A stretch of DNA of 64,000 nt, taken from positions 322 to 64,321 of the forward strand of contig NZ_QGLF01000002.1 of NCBI RefSeq assembly GCF_003173055.1, written 5' to 3'. The position numbers and the translations under genes were made by a program. The notes under the pieces were generated by a model. That model made no database searches. It saw nothing but the letters and a program-made list of their open reading frames with translations, and was not told the DNA's origin. Of the stretch, positions 18,040 to 27,271 are shown one piece after another. This DNA comes from Zavarzinia compransoris. Lineage in GTDB: Bacteria; Pseudomonadota; Alphaproteobacteria; Zavarziniales; Zavarziniaceae. Each line of letters opens with the position of its first letter. The first letter of the stretch is position 1.

Positions 18040-19584
18040 ATGAGTTCCGGAAGGCTTGCAAAGAATACAGTAGCCCTTTTCACCCGTCAGATTCTTGTCG
18101 TCGCAATCAATTTATATTCAGTCCGGGCGCTCCTTGCGGCATTGGGCATTAACGACTTCGCCTTGTTCAATGTCATCGTGAGCGTGGTCATGTTAGGCTC
18201 GTTTCTGCCCGGAGCATTGGGGACAATCACCCAGAGATATTTTTCCTTCTCGATCGGCCAGGGAGACGGCGCGGCCCTGAAACGGGTTCATGACGCGAGC
18301 CTGCTGCTGTGTGCCGCCGCCACTCTTCTCATTGCTCTCGGCCTGGAAACGCTGGGAACGTGGTTTGTCGCCCATCACCTGGCAGTCGGCCCAGAGAGGT
18401 CGTTTGTGGCTCAGGCACTTTTCCAACTTACGATCTTGTCGTTCATTGTCAGTAATTTCTCGGGCCTCTATTCCTCGATCGTCATGGCCCATGAAGACAT
18501 GCATGTCTTTGCGCTCTTCTCGGTCATCGATGCCATTCTGCGCCTCGGGGCAGTGCTGTGTATCGAGTTGCTCGCCGCTGACGGGCTGATCGTCTACGGC
18601 CTTATGCTTTGCGGCATATCTGCCGGGCTTGCGGCCGCATACTGGATTTTCTGCAGCCGGCGCTACGCTGAATGCCGGCCGGGCCGGATCCGCCTTGAGA
18701 CGGCGACCTTGCGCGAAATGCTCGGGTTCGCGGGCTGGACGGTCTTCGGGCAGATTACAACGGTAAGTCGCAATCAGGCGGTGACCGTCCTGATAAACCA
18801 GGCCTTCAACCCAGCGACAGTGGCAGCAAGGGCGCTGGCGGTTTCGGTCTCGGCGCAGGCCCTGGCTTTTTCCACCAACTTCTCGGCCGCCCTGCATCCG
18901 CCGATCATCAAGGCCCATGCCGCGGGCGAGAGCGAAAGGATGTTCTTCCTGATCTTCGCCGGTTCGAAGATCACCTTCTTTCTGGTTTGGATGGGGACGT
19001 TGCCGATGATGGCCATCATGCCGGGGATACTGGCCCTTTGGCTGGGCGACTACCCAGTGGAAACTGTGTTGTTCACGCGGCTGGCATTGATCGAGAACGT
19101 GATCGTGGCGATCAGCTTCCCCTTGATGACCGCGGCGCGGGCGACCGGGCAAATGCGGCTTTACGAAATATCGCTCGGATCATTGCAGCTTCTGGTCCTG
19201 GTTCTCTCGTGGCTGCTGGTCCGCGCCGGCTATCCTGCTTATTCCGTCTATCTCGCTGCCATCGCCGTCAACTTGGCAATGTTCGCTGTCCGGTTGGCCA
19301 TCGTTAGCAATCTCACCGGATTGCCTGCCGCGGTCTACCTGCGAAGGGTCCTGCTTCCGGTTCTGCTTGTGGTCGGGGTTTCATCCGGTCTGGTCATGGC
19401 CATCATGTATCTGGCACCTGGGGCCGAGGCGCTGGTGTTGGCCCCGGGCTCTCTTGGGGCGGCGGCCTTGATCTGCATATTGCCGGCGTGTGTCATCTAT
19501 GTCCTTGGCCTGACGGGGAGTGAACGGCGCACGCTGCATGTCGCTATCCGGCGCAGGCTGGCAAAATTCGGAGGACGCCCTTGA
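18040..19584 (+). CDS. Wzx-type polysaccharide flippase
   Basis: A 514-residue integral membrane protein of the MATE/MOP superfamily. It has about 12-14 hydrophobic segments and an N-terminus (KNTVALFTRQILVVAINLYS) like that of Wzx translocases. It would flip lipid-linked repeat units across the inner membrane. The ATG at 18040 fits the family start; the longer open frame from 17986 adds an unlikely Arg/Cys-rich leader. Its stop overlaps the TTG start of the next gene, so it heads a three-gene operon with the SDR and thiamine-diphosphate enzyme. Confidence 0.9.
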   Translation: MSSGRLAKNTVALFTRQILVVAINLYSVRALLAALGINDFALFNVIVSVVMLGSFLPGALGTITQRYFSFSIGQGDGAALKRVHDASLLLCAAATLLIALGLETLGTWFVAHHLAVGPERSFVAQALFQLTILSFIVSNFSGLYSSIVMAHEDMHVFALFSVIDAILRLGAVLCIELLAADGLIVYGLMLCGISAGLAAAYWIFCSRRYAECRPGRIRLETATLREMLGFAGWTVFGQITTVSRNQAVTVLINQAFNPATVAARALAVSVSAQALAFSTNFSAALHPPIIKAHAAGESERMFFLIFAGSKITFFLVWMGTLPMMAIMPGILALWLGDYPVETVLFTRLALIENVIVAISFPLMTAARATGQMRLYEISLGSLQLLVLVLSWLLVRAGYPAYSVYLAAIAVNLAMFAVRLAIVSNLTGLPAAVYLRRVLLPVLLVVGVSSGLVMAIMYLAPGAEALVLAPGSLGAAALICILPACVIYVLGLTGSERRTLHVAIRRRLAKFGGRP

Positions 19585-20666
19585 AGATCCTGGCACTGGG
19601 CGCCACCGGGGCGATCGGTGGCCGACTGATCGAGACCCTCGGCTCGCAAGAACACGAGATCTGCGTGACAACGCGCCGCGCGCGCGGTCCGGCGGGCCCG
19701 GTCAGATACATTCAAGGCAATGCGCAGGACGACGCTTTCCTGGGCAGGCTCTTGGAGCAGGACTGGGATGTGATTGTAGATTTCATGGTCTATGATACTG
19801 CCAGCTTCCACCGCCGGGTAGATGCCCTTCTGGGGGCGACCGGGCAGTATATCTTTACCAGTTCCGCCCGCGTCTTCGCGGATTCCTCGGTTCCGCTCGA
19901 CGAACGTTCGCCCCGGCTTCTCGACGTTTCCTCGGATGCTACCTTCCTTGCCACAGACGAATATGCCCTGACCAAGGCCCGGCAGGAGGATATTCTGCAC
20001 GCCTCCGGCCAAGGTAACTGGACGATCATCCGGCCCTACATCACCTTCGGTGAAGGCCGGCTGCAATTGGGCACGCTGGAGAAGGAGGGCTGGCTCTACC
20101 GGGCACTGCACGGCAGGAGCATCGTCTTTTGTGACGCGCTGGTGAGTAAATGGACAACGATGACCGATGGGGGCGATGTCGCGCGGATGATCGCGGCGCT
20201 TGTCGGCAACCCGGGAGCACTTGGTGAGGATTTCAATCTCACCGGGAGCAAGGCGATGACTTGGGGAGACGTGCTCTCCCTTTATCTTGACGGGATTGAG
20301 CTACACCTTGGTGTGCGACCGAAAATCGTTCTTCAGAGCCTGGAAAATTTCTGCCGGTCCAGTCATTCGGTGCCGCAAGTTACATACGACCGAATGTATG
20401 ATCGCCGCTTCGATCCGGCAAAGATCGGCCAACTGTTTGATCTGAGCAGCCTCACCGATTGCTTGCCGACCCTCAAGGCCCGCCTGCGCGCACAACTGGA
20501 CAGCGGCAATTTTCTGTCGCCTGACTGGCGGGCAGAAGGCCTGCGAGATCGGGAACTGGGGGAACGGGCTGCCCTGCGCGAGATATCCGGCAGCAAGCCG
20601 AAGCTGCGCTATCTGTACTACAGATATTTCCCGCGCGGAATGGCCAGGATGACGAGGGGACAATGA
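19581..20666 (+). CDS. NAD-dependent epimerase/dehydratase family protein (extended SDR)
   Basis: A 361-residue Rossmann protein with the NAD motif GATGAIGGRLIE at the N-terminus, the Ser region FTSSARVF and a catalytic YxxxK in DEYALTKARQE. Such enzymes oxidise, epimerise or reduce nucleotide sugars. The C-terminal ~90 residues are unusual and basic. A TTG start overlaps the flippase stop by 4 bp, and its own stop overlaps the start of the thiamine-diphosphate enzyme, so the pair is tightly coupled. The pairing suggests joint work on an unusual sugar (inference). Confidence 0.82.
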   Translation: MKILALGATGAIGGRLIETLGSQEHEICVTTRRARGPAGPVRYIQGNAQDDAFLGRLLEQDWDVIVDFMVYDTASFHRRVDALLGATGQYIFTSSARVFADSSVPLDERSPRLLDVSSDATFLATDEYALTKARQEDILHASGQGNWTIIRPYITFGEGRLQLGTLEKEGWLYRALHGRSIVFCDALVSKWTTMTDGGDVARMIAALVGNPGALGEDFNLTGSKAMTWGDVLSLYLDGIELHLGVRPKIVLQSLENFCRSSHSVPQVTYDRMYDRRFDPAKIGQLFDLSSLTDCLPTLKARLRAQLDSGNFLSPDWRAEGLRDRELGERAALREISGSKPKLRYLYYRYFPRGMARMTRGQ

Positions 20667-22399
20667 CGCATTACACTGACGAGAAGCAGGCTCAGGTCGT
20701 GATTGCCCTGCTGAAAGGGCATGGCATTCGGCATGTAATCGCCTCGCCAGGCACGACGAATATGGCCTTCGTGGGCAGCATTCAAACCGATCCGTTTTTC
20801 CGGGTCTACTCGGCCGTTGATGAAAGGTCTGCGGCCTACATGGCCTGCGGCTTAGCCGCCGAATTGGATGCCCCGGTTGTCCTTAGTTGCACGGGGGCTA
20901 CGGCATCGCGCAACTACATGCCGGGCCTAACCGAAGCCTTCTACCGCAAGCTCCCGGTCCTCGCCCTGACTGCGATGCAGGGGCGAGACCGTGCCGGTCA
21001 TCACATCGCCCAGGTCATCGATCGGAGTTCATTGCCGAAGGATGTGGTCACGCTCAGCGTCGACTTGCCTGTCGTTAAGGATGCCGACGACATCTGGGCC
21101 TGCGAGATGAAGGTCAATCGCGCGATCCTGGAGTTGACCCGGCGCGGCGGCGGACCGGTGCATATCAACCTGCCTACCACCTACAGTCGGGCTTTCAACG
21201 AACAGGAGTTGCCGGCCTATCGCCTGATCAACCGTTGGACCCTTGATGATGGTTCGTTGCCCGTGCTCGGTGGCCGGGTGGGGGTGTTCATCGGCGCGCA
21301 CAAAACCTGGACGGCCGAGGCGACCGACACGCTGGACAGATTCTGCGAAATCAACGACGCCGCCGTCTTCTGTGACCACACCAGCGGCTATCACGGCAAG
21401 TACCGCATTCTCAGTGCCCTGATTGGTGGGCAGGAGGGGGCTGACCAGTCTCCTATCCGGCCCGATGTCATGATCCATATTGGTGAGGTTTCGGGGGACT
21501 ACGAAACCCACTCGCTGGCCGGCAAGGAGGTCTGGCGAGTCAGCCCCGATGGCGAGATCCGCGATACCTTCCGCAAGCTACGTCATGTCTTCGAGATGTC
21601 CGAGCAACGGTTCTTCAGCCTGTATTCCCAAGGCGCCCCTCGAGCGACCTCGTTCCATGAAACATGCAAGGCGGCACTGGCGGAGAAGCGGGCCAAGATG
21701 CCGGATCTACCTTTCTCGAACCTCTGGCTAGCCTCGCAATTCGCGCACCGTATCCCCGAAGGGGCGGTGGTCCATTTCGCGATCTTGAACAGTTTGAGGG
21801 CGTGGAATTTCTTCGATCTTCCGGAAGGCGTCCGCACGGCCTCGAATGTGGGCGGGTTCGGCATCGACGGCTGCATGTCCTCGCTGGTCGGGGCTTCGCT
21901 GGCCGATCCCGATCGGCTGTTCTTCCTGGTAACCGGCGATCTGGCCTTCTTCTACGACATGAATTCGCTGGGTAGCCGGCATCTTGGCCCCAATGTCCGC
22001 ATCCTGCTTGTCAACAACGGCAAAGGGACAGAATTCACGCAGCACAATCATCCCGGCTCGGCGTTCGGCGACGAAGCGAACAGATTCATCGCGGCGGACG
22101 GCCATTTCGGCCAAAAATCCCGTCAACTGGTCAAGGGCTATGCGGAAGCGCTGGGGATGGAGTATGTCTCCATCTCGGGCAAACAGGAAGGCGAGGCGGC
22201 GGCCATGAGACTGCTTGCGCCCGGAATGCAGGGCCGCCCTATCCTGGTGGAGGCTTTCGTGGATGCCTCCGACGAAAGCAACGCATTGAAGATGATCAGA
22301 AATCTCGACCCAAGCCGGAAGATGATGGCCCGTCAGATCGTCAAGGGCATCCTCGGCCCCGGCGGGATCCGGACAGCAAAGCGCATTCTCGGCAGGTGA
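20663..22399 (+). CDS. Thiamine-diphosphate-dependent enzyme, MenD/acetolactate-synthase-like
   Basis: A 578-residue ThDP enzyme. The N-terminal domain has the catalytic Glu in a MenD-like YSAVDERSAAYMACGLA (about residue 54). The C-terminal domain has the diphosphate/Mg motif GDLAFFYDMNSLG ... LVNNG (about 425-452). Family members join two- or three-carbon units to acceptors. No menaquinone genes are nearby; the gene sits between an SDR and glycosyltransferases. A role in making a branched or acyl-extended sugar, as YerE-type enzymes do, is inference; menaquinone synthesis is less likely. Confidence 0.8.
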   Translation: MTHYTDEKQAQVVIALLKGHGIRHVIASPGTTNMAFVGSIQTDPFFRVYSAVDERSAAYMACGLAAELDAPVVLSCTGATASRNYMPGLTEAFYRKLPVLALTAMQGRDRAGHHIAQVIDRSSLPKDVVTLSVDLPVVKDADDIWACEMKVNRAILELTRRGGGPVHINLPTTYSRAFNEQELPAYRLINRWTLDDGSLPVLGGRVGVFIGAHKTWTAEATDTLDRFCEINDAAVFCDHTSGYHGKYRILSALIGGQEGADQSPIRPDVMIHIGEVSGDYETHSLAGKEVWRVSPDGEIRDTFRKLRHVFEMSEQRFFSLYSQGAPRATSFHETCKAALAEKRAKMPDLPFSNLWLASQFAHRIPEGAVVHFAILNSLRAWNFFDLPEGVRTASNVGGFGIDGCMSSLVGASLADPDRLFFLVTGDLAFFYDMNSLGSRHLGPNVRILLVNNGKGTEFTQHNHPGSAFGDEANRFIAADGHFGQKSRQLVKGYAEALGMEYVSISGKQEGEAAAMRLLAPGMQGRPILVEAFVDASDESNALKMIRNLDPSRKMMARQIVKGILGPGGIRTAKRILGR

Positions 22400-22739
22400 G
22401 TTGGGCCCTCACTATTGGGTGCAGTCAAGGGGGCTGCACGGTCACTTTACGGAATGGGGGCCTACGAGATTTGCGTGTGGATAATGATTGGGGGGGCCCT
22501 TTACCACGCTGTTGGTTGGGTATCGGCTACCGCAACTCCCCGGCGAGGTAAGTGCCCGTTGATCGGAGCAAGTAATGGGCGTTGTGGACAAACCGGTCGA
22601 GCACGGCTGTGGCTGATAAAGCCTTGCTCGGGGATTACGACAGCAGTCTCAGAGAAAGTTGATTTGCTTCAAGGCAGAGGTTTTGATAAAAATTTCTGGA
22701 ATCCAGGCTCTTTAGGACAGATTAATATAGGGTTCGACA
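22400..22739 (-). pseudogene. Gap with an IstB-like transposition-protein scrap
   Basis: This 340-bp gap has no intact gene. On the minus strand, about 22530-22625 reads SATAVLDRFVHNAHYLL, which resembles the C-terminal end of IS21 IstB ATP-binding proteins (ATALLDRLVHRAH type). The rest is AT-richer and leads into the glycosyltransferase start. The fragment is short, so the assignment is tentative. Confidence 0.4.
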
Positions 22740-23609
22740 ATGGCCCCAACGATTTCTCTGGTGCTATGCACGATTGGCGAAACCGAAAAATTGCCTCGGT
22801 TGGCCCATTCTCTATCGCGTCAAACTTCGCGTGATTTCGATATTGTTATTGTCGATCAAAGCACGCCGGGGCGAATTAATCCTTTTCTTCAGTCTTTGCC
22901 GAATTGGCTTCGCGTCACCGTTGTCCGTTCTCCGCGGGGGCTCTCCCGGGCACGCAATGTCGGGCTTGCATCGGCGCACGGGGAAATCATTGGCATGCCA
23001 GATGACGATGCTTGGTTGCCTGCGGGGTTGATTGCCGAGATCGCGGACAGGTTCAGGGGCAACCCGCATCTTGCGGCTATATCGGGTGTCACTCGAGATG
23101 ATCGAGGCGAACTTTCAAATGGAAGTTTTCATAGAGAATCAATGGACATAACAAAAAAAACTGTCTGGAAAGCTGGTAATTCCAACGGTATTTTCTTTCG
23201 CATTGAGGCTGCCCGAAGCATTGGCGGTTTCAACGAAACATTGGGGATCGGATCCGGCACGCCTTTCGGATCCGGAGAGGAAACGGATTTTCTGCTTAGA
23301 CTGATTGCTGCCGGCTACAGCTGCCGTTTTGAGTCAAATCTCGTTGTACATCACGATCAGGTCGACCAAAACGTAACGGCGGCCACTCTCCGGCGAGCCC
23401 ATCTTTACGCGGCGGGTTATGGTCGGGTGCTCCGCCTGCATGGCTATTCGTTCCCATTCATAACTTGGCGTTGCGTTCGCAGCCTCGTGGCAGCGGCAAA
23501 GGCTGCCGTCAACGGTCAAGTGAACGAAGCACGCCGGCGACTGATATGGTGCAGAGGTATGATGGAGGGGTATTTTCGCCGGTATCCAGAAGAAATGCTC
23601 AGAAGGTAG
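22740..23609 (+). CDS. Family 2 glycosyltransferase
   Basis: A 289-residue GT-A fold enzyme. The N-terminus ISLVLCTIGETEKLPRLAHSL, the VDQSTPG nucleotide-binding strand, the RSPRGLSRARNVGLASA helix and the PDDDAW metal site (DXD-type) are all typical of GT2. It adds one sugar to the lipid-linked repeat unit at the cytoplasmic face. No membrane helix is seen. Its last bases overlap the convergent GT4 gene by 11 bp. Confidence 0.88.
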   Translation: MAPTISLVLCTIGETEKLPRLAHSLSRQTSRDFDIVIVDQSTPGRINPFLQSLPNWLRVTVVRSPRGLSRARNVGLASAHGEIIGMPDDDAWLPAGLIAEIADRFRGNPHLAAISGVTRDDRGELSNGSFHRESMDITKKTVWKAGNSNGIFFRIEAARSIGGFNETLGIGSGTPFGSGEETDFLLRLIAAGYSCRFESNLVVHHDQVDQNVTAATLRRAHLYAAGYGRVLRLHGYSFPFITWRCVRSLVAAAKAAVNGQVNEARRRLIWCRGMMEGYFRRYPEEMLRR

Positions 23610-24741
23610 CACCCAAGTTGGCCCGGTAAATCTTTTCGATTGCATCTACCATCACGGTGATCGAGAAGCGCTTGACCGCATCCAGGGATTCTTTTCGGGC
23701 CGCTTTCATAGCGTCCTCTGATTCCATCATCCTGAGGATGTCGGCAGCAATCGCTTTAGCATCAGAAGGGGCGCCGATGAGTCGACGAGACTCTGGAAAA
23801 ATTGTCTCGGAGCCTGCATTGCGAACACTGACTATCGGCATGCCGACTGCGCACGCTTCAAGAAAAACGTAAGGTAAGGACTCGTATCGGCTCGTATGAA
23901 CCATGATGTCGATGTCATGGAGACGACTGACGAAATCAATTTGGCCTGGGCAATCGATGATTTCTCCAAGCCCGTTTGTGGCGATGAAGGATCTCACTTG
24001 CCCATCCATCGGTCCGTCGCCGAATAGTACTCCCCTGGTGTGAGGTTGCTGGCGGTGAACCAACTTGACGCACTCCAGGAAAGTGAGAGGGTTTTTCTGG
24101 TAGGCGAGGCGCCCAACGAAGCCAAGAACAATGCCTGGTTTGCATCGCGCTACCCGGCCGGCCTCCGCTTTTTGTAAGATCAGGGACGGATCAACGCCGT
24201 TCGGGATACAGGCAAGGCGGCCCCGACGAACGCCAATCCGGAGGGCATATTTCTCTTCGTCCGGTGAGACCGCGATGACATTGTTGTGAGAGCGGCTGAT
24301 GATGTGCTCTGCGGTCGCAAGTGCGCAACGCTTCATCGGACTCAGCGTTGGATCCATGCCGCGATAGGCATGCGGTGTGAAAATGGTCGCGGCGTAGGAC
24401 TGGTGCACCATGCTTGCGATGAAGCCAGCCTTGGTTGAGTGAGCGTGCAGTAGTCTCTGGGACCGCCTTCCGTTCTGACTGGAAATTTTTCTCAATCGCG
24501 TCGCGACGAGTAGATCCGTAAGGTGCGGGGAACGCGACATGTCCAGTCTAATGGCTCGCGCGGGATCAATTCGTGAAAGCCTTTCCTGGAATAGACTATC
24601 ACTCCGCAGCATGGAATATATCAATCTGGGGCTGTGGCCTCGCTGTAGAAGTTGGTCGAACAAGTCCAGGACATGTCGCGCTGATCCGCCGCCCGTGCTC
24701 TCGATCAAGAGATCTACAGCAATGCTACCAGTCTCGTTCAC
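23599..24741 (-). CDS. Family 4 glycosyltransferase
   Basis: A protein of about 380 residues of the GT-B fold. It has a glycine-rich donor start (IESTGGGSARHVLDL), the segment LGFVGRLAYQKNPLTFLE and the ESLPYVFLEACAVGMPIVS EX7E motif of GT4. The chosen start is GTG 24741 with GGGAG eight bases upstream; it overlaps the stop of the preceding gene (GTGA). The open frame upstream to 24792 has no such support. It is the last gene of the minus-strand assembly operon. Confidence 0.87.
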   Translation of the reverse strand: MNETGSIAVDLLIESTGGGSARHVLDLFDQLLQRGHSPRLIYSMLRSDSLFQERLSRIDPARAIRLDMSRSPHLTDLLVATRLRKISSQNGRRSQRLLHAHSTKAGFIASMVHQSYAATIFTPHAYRGMDPTLSPMKRCALATAEHIISRSHNNVIAVSPDEEKYALRIGVRRGRLACIPNGVDPSLILQKAEAGRVARCKPGIVLGFVGRLAYQKNPLTFLECVKLVHRQQPHTRGVLFGDGPMDGQVRSFIATNGLGEIIDCPGQIDFVSRLHDIDIMVHTSRYESLPYVFLEACAVGMPIVSVRNAGSETIFPESRRLIGAPSDAKAIAADILRMMESEDAMKAARKESLDAVKRFSITVMVDAIEKIYRANLGATF

Positions 24742-25784
24742 GAGAAATACTCCCTGAAGACCTGCTGATAGCGAGTGGCGGCCAAGTCCCAATCAAATCT
24801 GGCGCTGAACGCAATCCGCGACTGCCGCGCGAGGGGGGTATCCTCGACGCCCAATACCTGTACCATGGCATCGGCCAGTTCGCCATTGTTGGAAGGATCT
24901 ATCAGCAGTGCGTCGGGCGGGCTGACCTCTGGCAGGGATGTAACGTTGGATGTTATTACCCTACAGCCGCAGGCGGTTGCCTCGATAACTGGCAACCCAA
25001 ACCCCTCATAGAGGGAGGGAAAGACAAAACCTGCCGCACCAGAATAGAGGCAAGCGAGATCGTCGTCCGAAATAGGCCCAACGTTGATGATTGTGGGATC
25101 TTCAGTCCGTATTCGAACATTTGAAAAGACGCGGAGGTTCGACGCTTGTCCGAAAGTAACCAGTTTTGCTTCCGGTTGTAAATTTGAGACCGCTTGCCAA
25201 GCCCTTATTATGCTTCCGGTGTTTTTCCGAGGATCTGAGCCAAGAAAAGCCACAAGATAAGCACAAGCTGGAATGCCCAGCCGCATTTGAGCTTCGTGAA
25301 CGGCCTCATTCGTTCGCCGGTGAAATTGCTTTGTAACACCTGAAGAAATTGTCGTGACCCTATCGGGACGAGCGCCATAGTGCTCGATCAGACGTCCGCG
25401 GGTAAAGTTTGAAACGACAACGATATGTGAGGCGCGGCTGACATGCCGTGCGACAATGAAATCATAGAGCCTTGCAAAGCTGCTCGAGAACCATTGGGGG
25501 CCATCTACGAAAGCAATATCGTGCACGGTAACGATATGGTTCGGATGACAGATCGGCCCCGACGTCGAAGGGCTCCACAGCCTCCTGCCCTTTGCGCGCA
25601 ACGGCAAGGTAACTTGTTCCCAGAGATGGCCACGTGCACCCGAAGCTGATATCGGGCGCGCAAGCTCTATGTCGGATAGTCGATTGATGATTTCCTGCGC
25701 GACCCGCTTTTGTCCGTTTGATGGAACGCCGAGGACGCGGGCATTGACGAGAATGGATGTGGAAGAATGCGTATTTTTTGTCAT
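24738..25784 (-). CDS. Family 4 glycosyltransferase (mannosyltransferase-like)
   Basis: A 348-residue GT-B enzyme starting at ATG 25784 after GGGGAAGAG. Motifs include NPNHIVTVHDIAFVDGPQWFS, VVSNFTRGRLIEHYG, FLGSDPRKN and the C-terminal PSLYEGFGLPVIEATACG (EX7E), a pattern close to mannosyl- and rhamnosyltransferases of GT4. It would extend the repeat unit. It overlaps both neighbours by 4 bp, showing a coupled operon: polymerase, GT4, GT4. Confidence 0.9.
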   Translation of the reverse strand: MTKNTHSSTSILVNARVLGVPSNGQKRVAQEIINRLSDIELARPISASGARGHLWEQVTLPLRAKGRRLWSPSTSGPICHPNHIVTVHDIAFVDGPQWFSSSFARLYDFIVARHVSRASHIVVVSNFTRGRLIEHYGARPDRVTTISSGVTKQFHRRTNEAVHEAQMRLGIPACAYLVAFLGSDPRKNTGSIIRAWQAVSNLQPEAKLVTFGQASNLRVFSNVRIRTEDPTIINVGPISDDDLACLYSGAAGFVFPSLYEGFGLPVIEATACGCRVITSNVTSLPEVSPPDALLIDPSNNGELADAMVQVLGVEDTPLARQSRIAFSARFDWDLAATRYQQVFREYFS

Positions 25785-27265
25785 CTCTTCCCCTCGACAG
25801 GCTGGCGATGCGCGAGGGCGCGTAAATCTCTTGCCTGAGCCATATGACGCCGACGCTCCGCCGGAGTCCAATTGCCGGCTGTGCGATTCAATCCGCGCTC
25901 CGATTGTTGGGGAAGCGAGAGCGCAGCCAGAATATAGAATAAGGACCCCAGTTCGAACACATGCAGTGAGACGGACGCCCCGATAAGCATACCCAGCATT
26001 CCGAAACGACAGGCTCTCATCAGAATTACATTGGCTTCCGTTTGACCTTGGGGGGCTACGACAATACCGCGAATGAACAGGGCATATGCGAGTGTGCCAA
26101 GGAGGCCCAAGTTCGAGAGCAATGTGAAAACAAAGCTCGATGTTCGGACACTCCCGATACCTATTCCTAGCCCCATGGTATCTAGAAAATTGGAAAATGC
26201 ACTGCTATTCAGGCGGCTGCGGCTCGCACCCGAATCCGAATCCATTTTCGATAGCAGCATCTCGTCAATTACCATGGCTACTTGATCCAGCACTTTTGGC
26301 GCGAAAGCGTCAATGGTGAGGTAGGTGAATGACAATGTAAGCATGATCCCGAAGACCAGCCTCAGGAAAGTTGTCTCTTGCCGGGCTAAAAATTTGTAAA
26401 TTCCTGCGAATATAACAAGAAATAATGCCACCACTATCGAGATGTACGCGGTACTTGATGTTGAAATCAACAAAAGACAAATAGTCGAAATGAATAGCGG
26501 TCTTGTTATTCGCAGTCTGTAGCCATGAAGATAAAGGCTCATTAAAATACCGCTGATGGCCATCGAATAGATTGAATACATGGAAGCTTCTGGAAACAGT
26601 CCGCTGATTCGTTTCAATCCTGCGACTGTGCTAGCCTGCCAGGTTATGTAGTTGGCAGATCTCAGCCAGTCCAGAAGAAAGCTCGTTCCTGTGTGGAAGG
26701 TGGCCAAATCGAGCAATGACGTGAGGACATGAAAGAAACCCAATAGCACTAAAGTATCAAGAATCTTACCACGGCTTCTGAGGGAAGCATTCGCAACAGT
26801 CGTAGATACCCCGGCAAAAAGCAAAACTTGTCCGACTGCGTATACTGTCTGAGTAATGTTGCCTGAGCTGAATTCTAGCTGCTGAATGGAGAACAGGGAG
26901 GCGGATTGGCTATCGCGCGAAATTGGATATACCCAAATATCCCCATAAAACAGTGGCGCGATGATGAACGCGGCGAAGATGCCATAAGCGATGGCCAACA
27001 GCAGCCAGAACCCTGGAGACGAGGGCGCAAGTGCAGATAGAAGGCCGAATCTTCGATGCCGTTGGAGCAATAGTCTCAGTACGACAAAGCCGGTAAAGAG
27101 CGGTGCTGCCAGTACCGATGCGCCACCAAGGGCTGGCAGGTTGACTGCAGCGCTGCTGCCGAGAAGTGTCAGCAGCATGGCTATTGTGACGGTTCTGTAA
27201 GCGTCACCGAATATGGCAAAGAAGCCAAGGGCGATTACCAGCACGCCAACCAGCGTTGGTTCCAT
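25781..27265 (-). CDS. Wzy-like polysaccharide polymerase
   Basis: A 494-residue membrane protein with about 10-12 hydrophobic segments, beginning VGVLVIALGFFAIFGDAYRT. A large central loop (about residues 150-230) and a second one with Ser- and Asp-rich sequence (KMDSDSGASRSRLNSSAFSN) are typical of Wzy polymerases, which have little conserved sequence. It would polymerise flipped repeat units. The assignment rests on topology and context. It lies six bases after the acyltransferase gene and overlaps the GT4 start. Confidence 0.75.
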   Translation of the reverse strand: MEPTLVGVLVIALGFFAIFGDAYRTVTIAMLLTLLGSSAAVNLPALGGASVLAAPLFTGFVVLRLLLQRHRRFGLLSALAPSSPGFWLLLAIAYGIFAAFIIAPLFYGDIWVYPISRDSQSASLFSIQQLEFSSGNITQTVYAVGQVLLFAGVSTTVANASLRSRGKILDTLVLLGFFHVLTSLLDLATFHTGTSFLLDWLRSANYITWQASTVAGLKRISGLFPEASMYSIYSMAISGILMSLYLHGYRLRITRPLFISTICLLLISTSSTAYISIVVALFLVIFAGIYKFLARQETTFLRLVFGIMLTLSFTYLTIDAFAPKVLDQVAMVIDEMLLSKMDSDSGASRSRLNSSAFSNFLDTMGLGIGIGSVRTSSFVFTLLSNLGLLGTLAYALFIRGIVVAPQGQTEANVILMRACRFGMLGMLIGASVSLHVFELGSLFYILAALSLPQQSERGLNRTAGNWTPAERRRHMAQARDLRALAHRQPVEGKR

Positions 27266-27271
27266 GAAGCC

